In this document: piece after piece, positions 21,251 to 31,123 of the stretch
Position numbering within the stretch: position 1 is the stretch's first letter
Layout of the letters: each line of letters opens with the position of its first letter
NCBI GenBank assembly: GCA_902623735.1
Contig: CACNUU010000004.1
Span: 1-64,000, forward strand
DNA: 64,000 bases
Direction of reading: 5' to 3'
From: an uncultured Pelagibacteraceae bacterium
GTDB taxonomy: Bacteria > Pseudomonadota > Alphaproteobacteria > Pelagibacterales > Pelagibacteraceae
Translations under genes and position numbers: made by a program
The notes under the pieces: generated by a model
Told to the model about the DNA's origin: nothing
Database searches by the model: none
The model's input: only the letters and a program-made list of their open reading frames with translations

Positions 21251-21816
21251 GAAGAATAGGTATCTTGGGAGATATAGGATCTGGAAAAAGCTTTGCAGCT
21301 AAGCAATTCGGTTATCCTATTTTCAACGCTGATCATGAAGTTCATGAACTGTACAAAAAAAACATTAAGGTTTTCAATAAATTAAAAAAAATTTTACCAG
21401 ACTTTATAAACTCTTTTCCTGTAGACAGGATTGAGATCTCAAAGGCTATATTAGCTGACAAAAATAATTTGAAAAAGATCATAAAAATTATTCATTGGGA
21501 AGTTAGAAAAAAAATGAATATTTTTTTAAAAAAGAATAAGAGAAAAAAATTTGTGATTTTAGATATACCTCTTTTATTAGAAAATAAGATTAATAAAAAA
21601 GGCGATATATTAATTTTTATTCAAGCACATAAAAAAGATATTTTAAAAAGATTAAAAAAAAGAAAAAATTTTAACTTAAAATTAACAAAAAAATTTAGAG
21701 ACATTCAACTGCCACTTGTTTATAAAAAAAAAAAATCAAATTTTATTATTAAAAATGATTTTACTGCTAGAAAATTGAAAAAATATGCTAAAAGTATATT
21801 AAATAAAATTCAATGA
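21247..21816 (+). CDS. coaE: dephospho-CoA kinase
   Basis: RIGILGDIGSGKSFAAKQFG, FNADHEVHELY, LDIPLLLEN. Confidence 0.93.
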   Translation: MRRIGILGDIGSGKSFAAKQFGYPIFNADHEVHELYKKNIKVFNKLKKILPDFINSFPVDRIEISKAILADKNNLKKIIKIIHWEVRKKMNIFLKKNKRKKFVILDIPLLLENKINKKGDILIFIQAHKKDILKRLKKRKNFNLKLTKKFRDIQLPLVYKKKKSNFIIKNDFTARKLKKYAKSILNKIQ

Positions 21817-22478
21817 AAGAAGTGGTATTAGATACTGAAACAACAGGACTTTCAACGAAGGAAGGTCATCGTCTTGTTGAAATTGGTTGCTTAGAATTAG
21901 AAAATTTAATTCCAACAGGTGAAAAATTTCATTGTTATCTTAACCCTGAAAGAAAAGTTTCTGAAAGCGCATTTAAAGTCCATGGATACACAGACCAATT
22001 TTTATCTAATCAGAAAAAATTTACAGACATTGTTGAAGAATTTATAAAATTTATTGAGAATAAAAGACTCATAATTCATAATGCAGAATTTGATCTTTCA
22101 CATATAAATAATGAGCTCAAAATTTTAGGAAAAAAAAATATAACTAACGATGTAGTTGATACGTTGGCTTTAGCAAGAGATAAATTTCCTGGCTCATCAA
22201 TAAGCCTTGATGCTCTGTGTAAACGATACAGAATTGATAATTCAAAAAGAACTAAACATACAGCTCTTATCGATTGTGATTTACTAACAAAAGTTTACAT
22301 AAATTTGATTGACCAAAAAGAACCTAAATTAAACTTTCAAAATTTTGATATTGAAGAAATTAGTAAAGACATTGGAAAAAGCGCATATTATAAAAAAATT
22401 GTTGATATCTCAGAAACTGAGCTAAAGGCTCATAAGAATTATTTAAAATCAGATCTCAAAAAAAATTTTTTTAATTAA
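21813..22478 (+). CDS. dnaQ: DNA polymerase III subunit epsilon
   Basis: VLDTETTGLSTKEGHRLVEIGCLEL, IHNAEFDLSHIN, LDALCKRYRIDNSKRTKHTALIDCDLL. Confidence 0.96.
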   Translation: MKEVVLDTETTGLSTKEGHRLVEIGCLELENLIPTGEKFHCYLNPERKVSESAFKVHGYTDQFLSNQKKFTDIVEEFIKFIENKRLIIHNAEFDLSHINNELKILGKKNITNDVVDTLALARDKFPGSSISLDALCKRYRIDNSKRTKHTALIDCDLLTKVYINLIDQKEPKLNFQNFDIEEISKDIGKSAYYKKIVDISETELKAHKNYLKSDLKKNFFN

Positions 22479-22899
22479 ATCTCTCATTATATAATTTGTT
22501 AAAATCAACTTTTTTTTCAAGCTTTATATTCGGATGTCCAGAGTTGTGTACTAAGCTTAAAAAAGTTTTTTCAAGATCAGGGTAAATTGCAGTTGGTACA
22601 TCACACAGAATAATCCTCTCCAAGTCTTTCTTTTCTTTAATATCTTCATTTACTCTAATTATTGTCGAATAAACAATTTCGTAGTAAGATTTTTTTTCAT
22701 TTGGCTCTTTATCCTCAAATTTTAAGGTTGTGTTTACTTCTATTAATTTATTCTTAAGAGCTTTTGATGTAATATCAATATTAAGTTGATATTTTGAAAT
22801 ATTATCTTTTACGAATAAGAATGTTTCAATATCTGGTGTTTCACTTGAAACATCTTTTATATATTTTGCTAAAATCTTAAATTTTTCTGTCATGATCAT
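22471..22899 (-). CDS. secB: protein-export chaperone SecB
   Basis: KYIKDVSSETPD, CDVPTAIYPDLE, gene order dnaQ-secB. Confidence 0.9.
   Translation of the reverse strand: MIMTEKFKILAKYIKDVSSETPDIETFLFVKDNISKYQLNIDITSKALKNKLIEVNTTLKFEDKEPNEKKSYYEIVYSTIIRVNEDIKEKKDLERIILCDVPTAIYPDLEKTFLSLVHNSGHPNIKLEKKVDFNKLYNERFN
22837..22852. promoter_or_regulatory. parS: second parS-like site inside secB
   Basis: TGTTTCACTTGAAACA, 15/16 to TGTTTCACGTGAAACA. Confidence 0.75.
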
Positions 22900-23308
22900 C
22901 TTCTATATCTTCAAATTCACCGTCAATAAATTGATTTTTTTCTTGTTGATTTTTTTTATTTGCGAACTTTTTAGAAAATTTTTTTAATATAAAACTTCTT
23001 GTTATTGGAAAAATGAAGAGAAACCCTAAAACATCAGTTGCAAATCCAGGAATTATTAAAAGTAAAGCTGCAAATGCAATCGCTGCACCGGATATTAATT
23101 CATAAGCTGGTATTTCATTTTTGATTAATTGAGAAAACCCAGATCGCAAAGTATTAAGGCCCTCATATCTAGCATAAAATACTCCTAAAATTGCAGTTAT
23201 AAATATTAACAATATTGTGTTTAAGGCTCCAATTTGAGATCCAACTTTAATGAATAAATAAATTTCAATAATTGGCACTAAAATAATTGATAAAAGCACT
23301 GTGTTCAT
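22877..23308 (-). CDS. fxsA: FxsA family membrane protein
   Basis: EIYLFIKVGSQIGALNTILLIFITAILGVFYARYEGL, LLIIPGFATDVLGFLF. Confidence 0.9.
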   Translation of the reverse strand: MNTVLLSIILVPIIEIYLFIKVGSQIGALNTILLIFITAILGVFYARYEGLNTLRSGFSQLIKNEIPAYELISGAAIAFAALLLIIPGFATDVLGFLFIFPITRSFILKKFSKKFANKKNQQEKNQFIDGEFEDIEDDHDRKI

Positions 23309-23365
23309 TTGTCTTTAATGTAATTGTTGGTTGAAATTATTCAACATAGTAATTACAATTAGGTC

Positions 23366-23962
23366 ATGAATTATAGTTTTGAATATATTGATATTATTCT
23401 TTTAGCAATGATTGCTGGCTTCATTTTTTTAAGATTGAGAGGCATTTTGGGTAAAAGATCAGGCTTTGAGGGTAAAGGTGCACCACAATTTGAAGAGATT
23501 TTGAAAAATGTACAAAATGAGCAGAATCCAAAGCAAAAAGAAACTTTTGATGAAAATGCCCAAAAAGATTTTATTAAAGGAGCGAAAATTGCCTATGAAA
23601 CAATTATAACTGATTTTAGTGATAGTGATAATAAATTGATAGCGAGCAAACCACTACTAAGTAAAAAAATTTATGATCAGTTTAATCAAGCTCTTCAAGA
23701 TAGAAAAAAAAGAGGTCATTTTGCTGAGATAACTTTTATTGGAGTAAATTCAGCGAATATTAAAGAACATAAAAAAATAAATAGTATTTTACAAGTCACA
23801 GTAAATTTTGTTGGAGAAGTGATTACTTGTATAAGAGATAAAGATAAAAAAATTATTTCAGGGAATCCAGAAAAGATAAAAAAAATATATGATACATGGA
23901 TCTTTTCGAGAGATATAAAATCAAATAATCCTAACTGGCAATTAGTTGAAACCATTAATTAA
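23366..23962 (+). CDS. Tim44/TimA family protein
   Basis: N-terminal TM, FLRLRGILGKRSGFE, FIKGAKIAYETII, C-terminal DTWIFSRDIKSNNPNWQLVET. Confidence 0.9.
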   Translation: MNYSFEYIDIILLAMIAGFIFLRLRGILGKRSGFEGKGAPQFEEILKNVQNEQNPKQKETFDENAQKDFIKGAKIAYETIITDFSDSDNKLIASKPLLSKKIYDQFNQALQDRKKRGHFAEITFIGVNSANIKEHKKINSILQVTVNFVGEVITCIRDKDKKIISGNPEKIKKIYDTWIFSRDIKSNNPNWQLVETIN

Positions 23963-24376
23963 TTGAACAGTAAAATTTCAGATAAAGATAAAAAAGATTG
24001 GGAAAACTTTTTATCTAGCAAAGATCATATTTTTGATAAAGATAAAAAAAATGATAAAGAAAATACAAGAGAAATTTTCTCATTTGATCTACACGGATAC
24101 TCGTTAGCTGAGGCTAATAACAAAGTTGAGGATATTATTAACAAGTGTTACCAAAAAAACGTATATAAAATTATTTTAGTTACTGGTAAAGGCCTACACT
24201 CAAAAAATGAAAAAAATCCTTATGTTTCAAAAGAATTAGGAATATTAAAGCATTCAGTTCCAAATTATATTAGAAACAATAAAGAATTAATGAAGCTAAT
24301 TCTTAGGATTGAGGACGCCTCAATTGAAGATGGTGGAAGCGGAGCTCACTACATATATCTAAAGAAAAAATTATAG
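23963..24376 (+). CDS. Smr/MutS2 domain protein (TTG start)
   Basis: [29 protein letters not shown], Smr motifs. Confidence 0.88.
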   Translation: MNSKISDKDKKDWENFLSSKDHIFDKDKKNDKENTREIFSFDLHGYSLAEANNKVEDIINKCYQKNVYKIILVTGKGLHSKNEKNPYVSKELGILKHSVPNYIRNNKELMKLILRIEDASIEDGGSGAHYIYLKKKL

Positions 24377-25744
24377 AATAAATTTCGATAAATCAGTATC
24401 TTTTACTAAATTGTCTAAATTTTTACTTATATAATCTTTATTAATAACTATTTTTTCTCCAGATCTGTCTGTTGCAGTAAAACTTATTTCATCAAGAATT
24501 TTTTCGATTATTGTATGAAGCCTTCTTGCTCCAATGTTTTCAACTGTTGAATTTACTTCTGAAGCGATATTAGCAATTGCATCAATACCATCTTCAGAAA
24601 ACTCTAGTTCAACATTCTCAGTTTTTAACAGAGCAATATATTGTTTAATTAAACTGTAATCTGGTTCTTTTAAAATTCTTTTGAAATCTTCGCTAGTTAA
24701 TGCTTCTAATTCAACTCTTATCGGTAATCTTCCTTGTAATTCTGGTAACAAATCTGATGGTTTAGCTAATTGAAATGCACCAGAAGCAATAAATAAAATA
24801 TGATCAGTTTTAATTGGACCATATTTGGTATTAACTGTTGTTCCCTCAATCAGAGGAAGCAGATCTCTTTGAACACCTTCCCTTGAAACATCACCACCAA
24901 CTCTATCTGTTCTACCTGAAATTTTATCTATCTCATCTAAAAATACTATACCGTTGTTTTCAGTCGAAACTTTTGCAGCTTTAATAATTTTATCCTGCTC
25001 GATTAATTTATCAGACTCATCATTTAGTAAAATCTCGTGAGATTCTTTTACAGTCATTTTTTTCTTTTTTTCTTTAGCACCCATAGATTTGCCAAGCATT
25101 TCACCAATATTAATCATTCCTACATTAGCGCCTGGCATTCCAGGTATCTCAAATGATGTACCGCTATTTCCTGCATTGCTAACAGCAATTTCTATTTCAT
25201 TATCATCTAAGTCACCATTTCTCAGCCTTTGCCTAAAACTCTCTCTTGTAGCTGCACTTGCTTTTTTTCCAACTAAAGCATCTAAAACCTTTTCTTCTGC
25301 AAGTTTCTGGGCTTTTGCTTTTACTTCTTTTCTTTTCTTAATTTTTTCCATTGAAATAGCAATTTCGACTAGATCTCTTACTATTTGCTCTACATCTCTT
25401 CCAACGTAACCTACTTCAGTAAATCTTGTAGCTTCAACTTTTACAAATGGAGCTTCAGCTAATTTCGACAATCTCCTCGATATTTCAGTTTTACCGACAC
25501 CAGTTGGACCAATCATTAATATATTTTTTGGTAAAACTTCATTTTTCATTTCACCCTTAAGGGCTTGCCTTCTCCATCTATTTCTTAAAGCTACAGCAAC
25601 AGCCCTTTTTGCTTTGTTTTGACCAACTACAAATCTATCTAATTCAGAGACAATCTCTCTTGGTGAAAGAGAACTTCCTAAAAAAGTTTCTTTTGATTTA
25701 TCTTTATCCTTTGGATGTAGTTGAGTTACGTTAGATTTATCCAT
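24371..25744 (-). CDS. hslU: HslUV ATPase subunit
   Basis: [49 protein letters not shown]. Confidence 0.98.
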   Translation of the reverse strand: MDKSNVTQLHPKDKDKSKETFLGSSLSPREIVSELDRFVVGQNKAKRAVAVALRNRWRRQALKGEMKNEVLPKNILMIGPTGVGKTEISRRLSKLAEAPFVKVEATRFTEVGYVGRDVEQIVRDLVEIAISMEKIKKRKEVKAKAQKLAEEKVLDALVGKKASAATRESFRQRLRNGDLDDNEIEIAVSNAGNSGTSFEIPGMPGANVGMINIGEMLGKSMGAKEKKKKMTVKESHEILLNDESDKLIEQDKIIKAAKVSTENNGIVFLDEIDKISGRTDRVGGDVSREGVQRDLLPLIEGTTVNTKYGPIKTDHILFIASGAFQLAKPSDLLPELQGRLPIRVELEALTSEDFKRILKEPDYSLIKQYIALLKTENVELEFSEDGIDAIANIASEVNSTVENIGARRLHTIIEKILDEISFTATDRSGEKIVINKDYISKNLDNLVKDTDLSKFIL

Positions 25745-26259
25745 TATATTTTTTCAATTTTAACATTATTATTTGTAAATACACATATTTCAGCTGCAAC
25801 TTCTATAGCTTTTTTTGCAAGTTCTTCAGCGTTCATTTCTGTTCCCATCAATACTTTGCCCGCAGCTAATGCATAGTTGCCACCTGAGCCAATACCAATT
25901 ACGTCACCTTCAGGCTCAAGAACATCTCCTGTACCAGAGATGATATAACTGTTATCTTTATCACCTACAGCCATTAAAGCTTCAAGTCTTCTTAAATATT
26001 TGTCTGTTCTCCAATCTTTTGCTAATTCAACCGCTGCTCTTGATAAATTACCAGCGTGCTTTTCTAATTTTGCCTCTAGTCTCTCGAATAACGTAAGTGC
26101 ATCAGCTGTTGATCCAGCGAATCCAGCAACTACACCTCTTTTTTCAATTTTTCTAACTTTTGAAGCAGTACTTTTAACAACAGTGTTACCCATGCTAACC
26201 TGGCCATCTCCTGCTACGACTACTTCTTTATTTTTTCTTACTAAAACAATTGTTGTCAT
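25744..26259 (-). CDS. hslV: HslV peptidase subunit
   Basis: [41 protein letters not shown]. Confidence 0.97.
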   Translation of the reverse strand: MTTIVLVRKNKEVVVAGDGQVSMGNTVVKSTASKVRKIEKRGVVAGFAGSTADALTLFERLEAKLEKHAGNLSRAAVELAKDWRTDKYLRRLEALMAVGDKDNSYIISGTGDVLEPEGDVIGIGSGGNYALAAGKVLMGTEMNAEELAKKAIEVAAEICVFTNNNVKIEKI

Positions 26260-26350
26260 AGCTTATAAATGGATACTAATTTCAAGAGTTCAAGCCCAGG
26301 TTTAGTATTATTGCCATAATTGAATAATATATGTATACCTGTTTTTAATT

Positions 26351-26941
26351 ATGAAGCGTAAAGGTAAGATAAGTAGAAAAACGAAAGAAACTAGCATTAG
26401 TGTTGATTTAAATATTGATGGAAAAGGCAAATATAAAATTGATACTGGAATTGGTTTTTTAAATCATATGCTAGAGCAGCTATCAAAACATTCTTCAATT
26501 GATATAAACATTAAAGCTAAGGGAGATACTCATATCGACTTGCACCATACAACTGAAGACACTGGAATTGCTATCGGCGAGGCTCTAAAAAAAGCTTTAA
26601 AAAAATCTGTTGGTATTAGAAGGTACGCTCACGCGATGATACCTATGGATGAAACTTTATCACGTGTTGCAATTGATATATCAAATAGACCATATTTGAT
26701 TTGGAAAGTTAACCTTAAAGTTGAAAAACTTGGAGAGATGGATACAGAACTCTTTAAAGAGTGGTTTCAAGCTTTCTCTCAAGCAGCAGGTATTACATTG
26801 CACGTTGAAAATATTTATGGTGATAATAGTCACCACATTATTGAGTCTTGCTTTAAAGGATTGGCAAGATCATTAAGAACTGCATTAGAGATAGACCCTA
26901 GGAATAAAAAAACAATTCCATCTACAAAAGGTTCTTTATAA
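26351..26941 (+). CDS. hisB: imidazoleglycerol-phosphate dehydratase
   Basis: [50 protein letters not shown]. Confidence 0.97.
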   Translation: MKRKGKISRKTKETSISVDLNIDGKGKYKIDTGIGFLNHMLEQLSKHSSIDINIKAKGDTHIDLHHTTEDTGIAIGEALKKALKKSVGIRRYAHAMIPMDETLSRVAIDISNRPYLIWKVNLKVEKLGEMDTELFKEWFQAFSQAAGITLHVENIYGDNSHHIIESCFKGLARSLRTALEIDPRNKKTIPSTKGSL

Positions 26942-26947
26942 AATTAA

Positions 26948-27574
26948 ATGAATGTCACAATTGTTGATTATAATTCGGGCAATATAAGCTCGGTAATAAA
27001 TTCTTTTAAAGAAGTTGCTAAGGGAAAAGTAAATATTGAGGTAACTTCAGATTTAAATAAAATTAAATCAAGTGATAAACTAGTATTGCCAGGGCAAGGT
27101 TCATTTAAAAGCTGCGTAGATGCTTTAAACAAGATAAATGGTTTAACAGACACTTTGAATGAATTTGCAATAAATAACAAAAAACCTCTTCTTGGAATTT
27201 GTGTTGGTTTGCAAATGTTTGCCGATGTTGGGTATGAAGAAACAGAAACAAAAGGGTTTGGTTGGATTTCAGGTAAAGTTTCAAAAATAGATAATAAAAA
27301 TGGAAAATTTAAACTCCCGCATATTGGTTGGAATCAAATAAATATTGTTAAAGACAGCAAAATTTTTCAAGATATAGAAAATAATTTTCATATGTATTTC
27401 GTACATAGTTATGAATTTATACCAAATGATAAAAATGTAATTTCTGCTACAACAGACTACTCATCAAATATTGTTTGTTCAGTTGAAAAAGAAAATATTT
27501 TTGGGACTCAATTTCATCCAGAAAAAAGTGATAAAATTGGGTTAAAAATTATTGATAACTTTTTAAGCTTATGA
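26948..27574 (+). CDS. hisH: imidazole glycerol phosphate synthase subunit HisH
   Basis: IVDYNSGNISSV, LVLPGQGSF, LGICVGLQMF, GTQFHPEKS. Confidence 0.96.
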   Translation: MNVTIVDYNSGNISSVINSFKEVAKGKVNIEVTSDLNKIKSSDKLVLPGQGSFKSCVDALNKINGLTDTLNEFAINNKKPLLGICVGLQMFADVGYEETETKGFGWISGKVSKIDNKNGKFKLPHIGWNQINIVKDSKIFQDIENNFHMYFVHSYEFIPNDKNVISATTDYSSNIVCSVEKENIFGTQFHPEKSDKIGLKIIDNFLSL

Positions 27575-28002
27575 TCAGAGATATAAAATTAAAAGATAAA
27601 GTAGAGTGGGAAGTTCTGTATAAGGGTTATGCAGATTTTTATAAAGTTGAAATGAACGCTAAAATCTTAAAAACTGTATGGGAATGGATACATGATAAAA
27701 ATCATGAAGTTTCAGGTTTAGCTTATGAACAAGATAATAAAATTATTGGAATAGCCCATTACAGAAAAATGCCAAGTCCATTAAGGGGTAAATATATTGG
27801 ATTTTTGGATGATTTGTATGTTGATCCAAAGTACAGAAGAAATGGAATTGGTGAAAAAATAATTAAAGAATTAAATCTTATTTCAAAAAAAAATAATTGG
27901 AATTTAGTAAGATGGATTACACGAGATGACAACATTACAGCAAAATCTTTATATGCAAAATTATCAAAAAAAACGAACTGGGAAGTTTTCGAGTTATCAT
28001 GA
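27571..28002 (+). CDS. GNAT family N-acetyltransferase embedded in his operon
   Basis: FLDDLYVDPKYRRNGIGEKIIKELN (GNAT motif A). Confidence 0.92.
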   Translation: MIRDIKLKDKVEWEVLYKGYADFYKVEMNAKILKTVWEWIHDKNHEVSGLAYEQDNKIIGIAHYRKMPSPLRGKYIGFLDDLYVDPKYRRNGIGEKIIKELNLISKKNNWNLVRWITRDDNITAKSLYAKLSKKTNWEVFELS

Positions 28003-28715
28003 AAATATTTCCTGCAATTGATATTAAAGATCAAAAGTGTGTAAGATTAATTAAAGGAGATTTTGAAAACAAAACTGAGTATCAAATGTCTCCAATTGAT
28101 CAAGCGGGAAAATATAGAGATTATGGTTTTAAAAATTTACATATTGTTGATCTTGATGGGGCGTTGACTGGTGAAACAATAAATCTTGATATTATTCAAG
28201 CTATAGTAGGTAAATTTGATCTTAAAGTCGAAATAGGCGGTGGTATTAGAAATCTAGAAAGTATCCAAAAGTACAATGATGCTGGTGCTGATAAAGTTAT
28301 TTTAGGAAGTGCTGCAATAAAAGATAAAATCTTTTTAAAAGAGGCGTGTAAAAAATTTCCAAATAAAATTGCTTTAGGTTTAGATGCTAAAAATGGATAT
28401 TTATCTATATCAGGATGGAGGGAAAATTCAAATCAATTAACTTTAGATTATTTAAAAGAAGTTAATGATTATGGTGTTAGTAGATTGATTTATACTGATA
28501 TAGATCGAGATGGTATGAAGCAAAGCCCAAATTTTGATGAAACATTAAAAGTTGCTAAAATATCTAATTGTCCTGTCATTATATCTGGAGGAGTTTCATC
28601 AATAGATGATGTTAGAAAAGCTAAAAATCTTAAAAATATTGAGGGTATAATAGTCGGTAAAGCTATCTATGATGGTGATATTAAATTGGAAGAATTGGTA
28701 AAAGAAGATGCTTAA
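27999..28715 (+). CDS. hisA: phosphoribosylformimino-AICAR ribotide isomerase
   Basis: [40 protein letters not shown]. Confidence 0.97.
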   Translation: MKIFPAIDIKDQKCVRLIKGDFENKTEYQMSPIDQAGKYRDYGFKNLHIVDLDGALTGETINLDIIQAIVGKFDLKVEIGGGIRNLESIQKYNDAGADKVILGSAAIKDKIFLKEACKKFPNKIALGLDAKNGYLSISGWRENSNQLTLDYLKEVNDYGVSRLIYTDIDRDGMKQSPNFDETLKVAKISNCPVIISGGVSSIDDVRKAKNLKNIEGIIVGKAIYDGDIKLEELVKEDA

Positions 28716-29463
28716 AAATAGAATAATTCCTTGTTTAGATGTTAAGAACGGCCGTGTTGTTAAAGGTATAAACTTTGTTGATCTAAAAGATGCAGGTGAT
28801 CCTGTTGAGCAAGCTAAGATTTATAGTGAAGGCGGAGCAGATGAAATTTGTTTTTTAGATATTACTGCTTCAAATGAAAATAGAGATACTATTTATGATG
28901 TTGTAGAGAAAACTTCAAAAAAATGTTTTGTTCCTTTGACAGTTGGGGGCGGTGTCAGAAGTGTTGAGGATATTAATAAATTACTTAATTTTGGGGCTGA
29001 TAAAGTTTCAATCAACACAGCAGCAGTTGAAAATTCAAAAGTAGTTCTTGAGAGTTCAAAAAAATTTGGGTCTCAATGCATTGTAGTTGCAATTGATGCA
29101 AAAAAAAATGGAGACAAGTGGGAAGTATTTACTCACGGAGGAAGAAATAATAGTGGTATTGATGCATTAGAATACGCAAAACAAATGGAGGAAAATGGTG
29201 CTGGTGAGTTGCTGGTAACTTCAATGGATAGAGATGGAACTCAAGTTGGTTACGATATTGATTTGATGTTAAAAATTTCCTCAAAAGTAAATATTCCTGT
29301 GATTGCATCTGGAGGTGTTGGTAATTTAGATCATCTAGTTGATGGAATTAAACTGGGTAAAGCTAGTGCTGTTTTAGCTGCATCTATATTTCATTATGGA
29401 AAATATTCAGTCAAAGAAGCTAAGGAATATTTGGATTCAAAAGGGATACCTGTTAGGATTTAA
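28708..29463 (+). CDS. hisF: imidazole glycerol phosphate synthase subunit HisF
   Basis: [44 protein letters not shown]. Confidence 0.98.
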   Translation: MLKNRIIPCLDVKNGRVVKGINFVDLKDAGDPVEQAKIYSEGGADEICFLDITASNENRDTIYDVVEKTSKKCFVPLTVGGGVRSVEDINKLLNFGADKVSINTAAVENSKVVLESSKKFGSQCIVVAIDAKKNGDKWEVFTHGGRNNSGIDALEYAKQMEENGAGELLVTSMDRDGTQVGYDIDLMLKISSKVNIPVIASGGVGNLDHLVDGIKLGKASAVLAASIFHYGKYSVKEAKEYLDSKGIPVRI

Positions 29464-29464
29464 T

Positions 29465-29737
29465 ATGCTAAAGATTTTAGAGGATCTAATTCTACTTGCA
29501 AAAGAAAGAAAAAAAAATCCAGTTAAAGACTCATATACTAATAGACTTTTAGAAAGTAGCACTCTAGCAAAAGAAAAAGTCTTAGAAGAGATTAATGAAT
29601 TAATTGAGGCTGTAGAAAAAGATTCAAATAAAATTCATGAAGCAGCGGATGTTTTTTATCACTTAATAATGTATCTTGAAAAAAATGAGATAGATGTTGA
29701 AGATGTGATGAAAGAACTTGAAAACAGGCGAAAATAG
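29465..29737 (+). CDS. hisE: phosphoribosyl-ATP pyrophosphatase
   Basis: SYTNRLLESSTLAKEKVLEEINELIEA, HEAADVFYHLIMYL; in-frame ATG at 29465 directly after hisF is the likelier start. Confidence 0.93.
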   Translation: MLKILEDLILLAKERKKNPVKDSYTNRLLESSTLAKEKVLEEINELIEAVEKDSNKIHEAADVFYHLIMYLEKNEIDVEDVMKELENRRK

Positions 29738-29879
29738 ATAAAAGTCCTCTTTTTTTGATTAAAGCTGTGTCAATTTTTAAAATTATATAAATCTAATTAA
29801 ATCTATATTTTGAAATATCTTTTTATTTAAAAATAATTGCGGAACTAAAAAGACTAAAAAATAAATTAGGAAGGCAATT

Positions 29880-30098
29880 ATGAAACACGTCGAAAAAAAA
29901 AGACATTTAGCAAAAACGATTACTTGGAGAATAATAGCTAGTTTAGATACATTCTTAATAGCATGGTTAATTACAGGAAAATTTGACTGGGCTGGAACTA
30001 TTGCTGGGATTGAGGTTTTGACCAAAATGTTTCTTTACTATTTCCATGAAAGAGCTTGGTACAGATATAGTAGATATGGTGTCTTAAAAAGGCGGTAG
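29880..30098 (+). CDS. DUF2061 small membrane protein
   Basis: KRHLAKTITWRIIASLDTFLIAWLITG, KMFLYYFHERAWYR. Confidence 0.92.
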   Translation: MKHVEKKRHLAKTITWRIIASLDTFLIAWLITGKFDWAGTIAGIEVLTKMFLYYFHERAWYRYSRYGVLKRR

Positions 30099-30124
30099 GC
30101 TAAAAGAAAATTAGCATTCAATAA

Positions 30125-30177
30125 ATACTTATAAAAAGAATAAGTATCTTATTGCTTGGGAGAATATATACTCCCAA
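30125..30177 (+). promoter_or_regulatory. two tandem hairpins in the 5' leader of mcl
   Basis: ATACTTAT-AAAAAGA-ATAAGTAT (8-bp perfect stem) then TTGGGAG-AATATATA-CTCCCAA (7-bp perfect stem), ending 5 nt before ATG 30183. Confidence 0.6.
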
Positions 30178-30182
30178 AAAAA

Positions 30183-31121
30183 ATGAGCCATAAATTTTAC
30201 AAGCCAGCAAAATCAAGATTACAAAGAAGTGAATTAGCTGTTCCTGGCTCATCTCCAAAAATGTTCGAGAAAGCACTAAATTCTGCTGCGGATTATATTT
30301 TTTTAGATTTAGAGGATGCGGTTTCTCCTAATGATAAGGTTGCAGCTAGAGCAAATGTGATTAAAGCGCTTAATGAGATGAACTGGAGAGAAAAAGGAAA
30401 AACAATTTCTGTTAGAATAAATAGTTTAGATACTCATTATATGTACAGCGATATTGTTGAAATAATTGAACAAGCCGGAGAAAACGTTGACACAATTCTT
30501 GTGCCAAAAGCAGGTACAGAAAGTGATGTATATATGGTTGATTGTTTATTGACTCAGATAGAAACACACAAAAAAATAAAAAATAAAATTGGAATTGAGT
30601 GCTTAATTGAGACTGCTCTAGGTATGTCTAATATAAGAGAAATTGCTAAATCTAGTGAAAGACTTGAGGCATTACATTTTGGAGTTGCTGATTACGCTGC
30701 AAGTTTAAGAGCAAGAACAGTTGTAATAGGTGGTCTTAATCCTGATTATCCAGGAGATCAATGGCATCACGGATTATCTGAATTAGTAATGACTTGTAGA
30801 GCATATGGTTTGAGAGCAATTGACGGACCATTTGGAGATTTTAATGATCCAGATGCTTATATAGCAGCAGCAAAAAGAGGAGCGGCAATTGGAATCGAAG
30901 GAAAGTGGGCAATTCATCCTTCACAAATCGAATTAGCCAACAAAGTTTTCTCACCACCCGAATCAGAAGTAAATAAAGCAAAAAGAATTTTAGAGGAGCT
31001 TGAAAAAGCTGCTAAAGAGGGAAAAGGTGCCGCTCAACTCGATGGAAGAATGATAGATGCAGCTTCAGCACGAATGGCCGAGAATATAGTTAATATAGAC
31101 AAATTAATTAATAAAAAATAA
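30183..31121 (+). CDS. mcl: HpcH/HpaI aldolase/CoA ester lyase, L-malyl-CoA/beta-methylmalyl-CoA lyase type
   Basis: RSELAVPGSSPKMFEKALNSAADYIFLDLEDAVSP, ECLIETALGMSNI, ALHFGVADYAASL; ATG 30183 preferred over the listed TTG 30156. Confidence 0.88.
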   Translation: MSHKFYKPAKSRLQRSELAVPGSSPKMFEKALNSAADYIFLDLEDAVSPNDKVAARANVIKALNEMNWREKGKTISVRINSLDTHYMYSDIVEIIEQAGENVDTILVPKAGTESDVYMVDCLLTQIETHKKIKNKIGIECLIETALGMSNIREIAKSSERLEALHFGVADYAASLRARTVVIGGLNPDYPGDQWHHGLSELVMTCRAYGLRAIDGPFGDFNDPDAYIAAAKRGAAIGIEGKWAIHPSQIELANKVFSPPESEVNKAKRILEELEKAAKEGKGAAQLDGRMIDAASARMAENIVNIDKLINKK

Positions 31122-31123
31122 TT

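Noticed and set aside
24871-24892. CCCTTGAAACATCA as a third parS half-site in hslU
   Set aside because: Only one half of the palindrome is present
30156-30182. TTG start giving a 9-aa N-terminal extension of mcl
   Set aside because: The extension is encoded by a perfect hairpin and ATG 30183 gives the normal N-terminus
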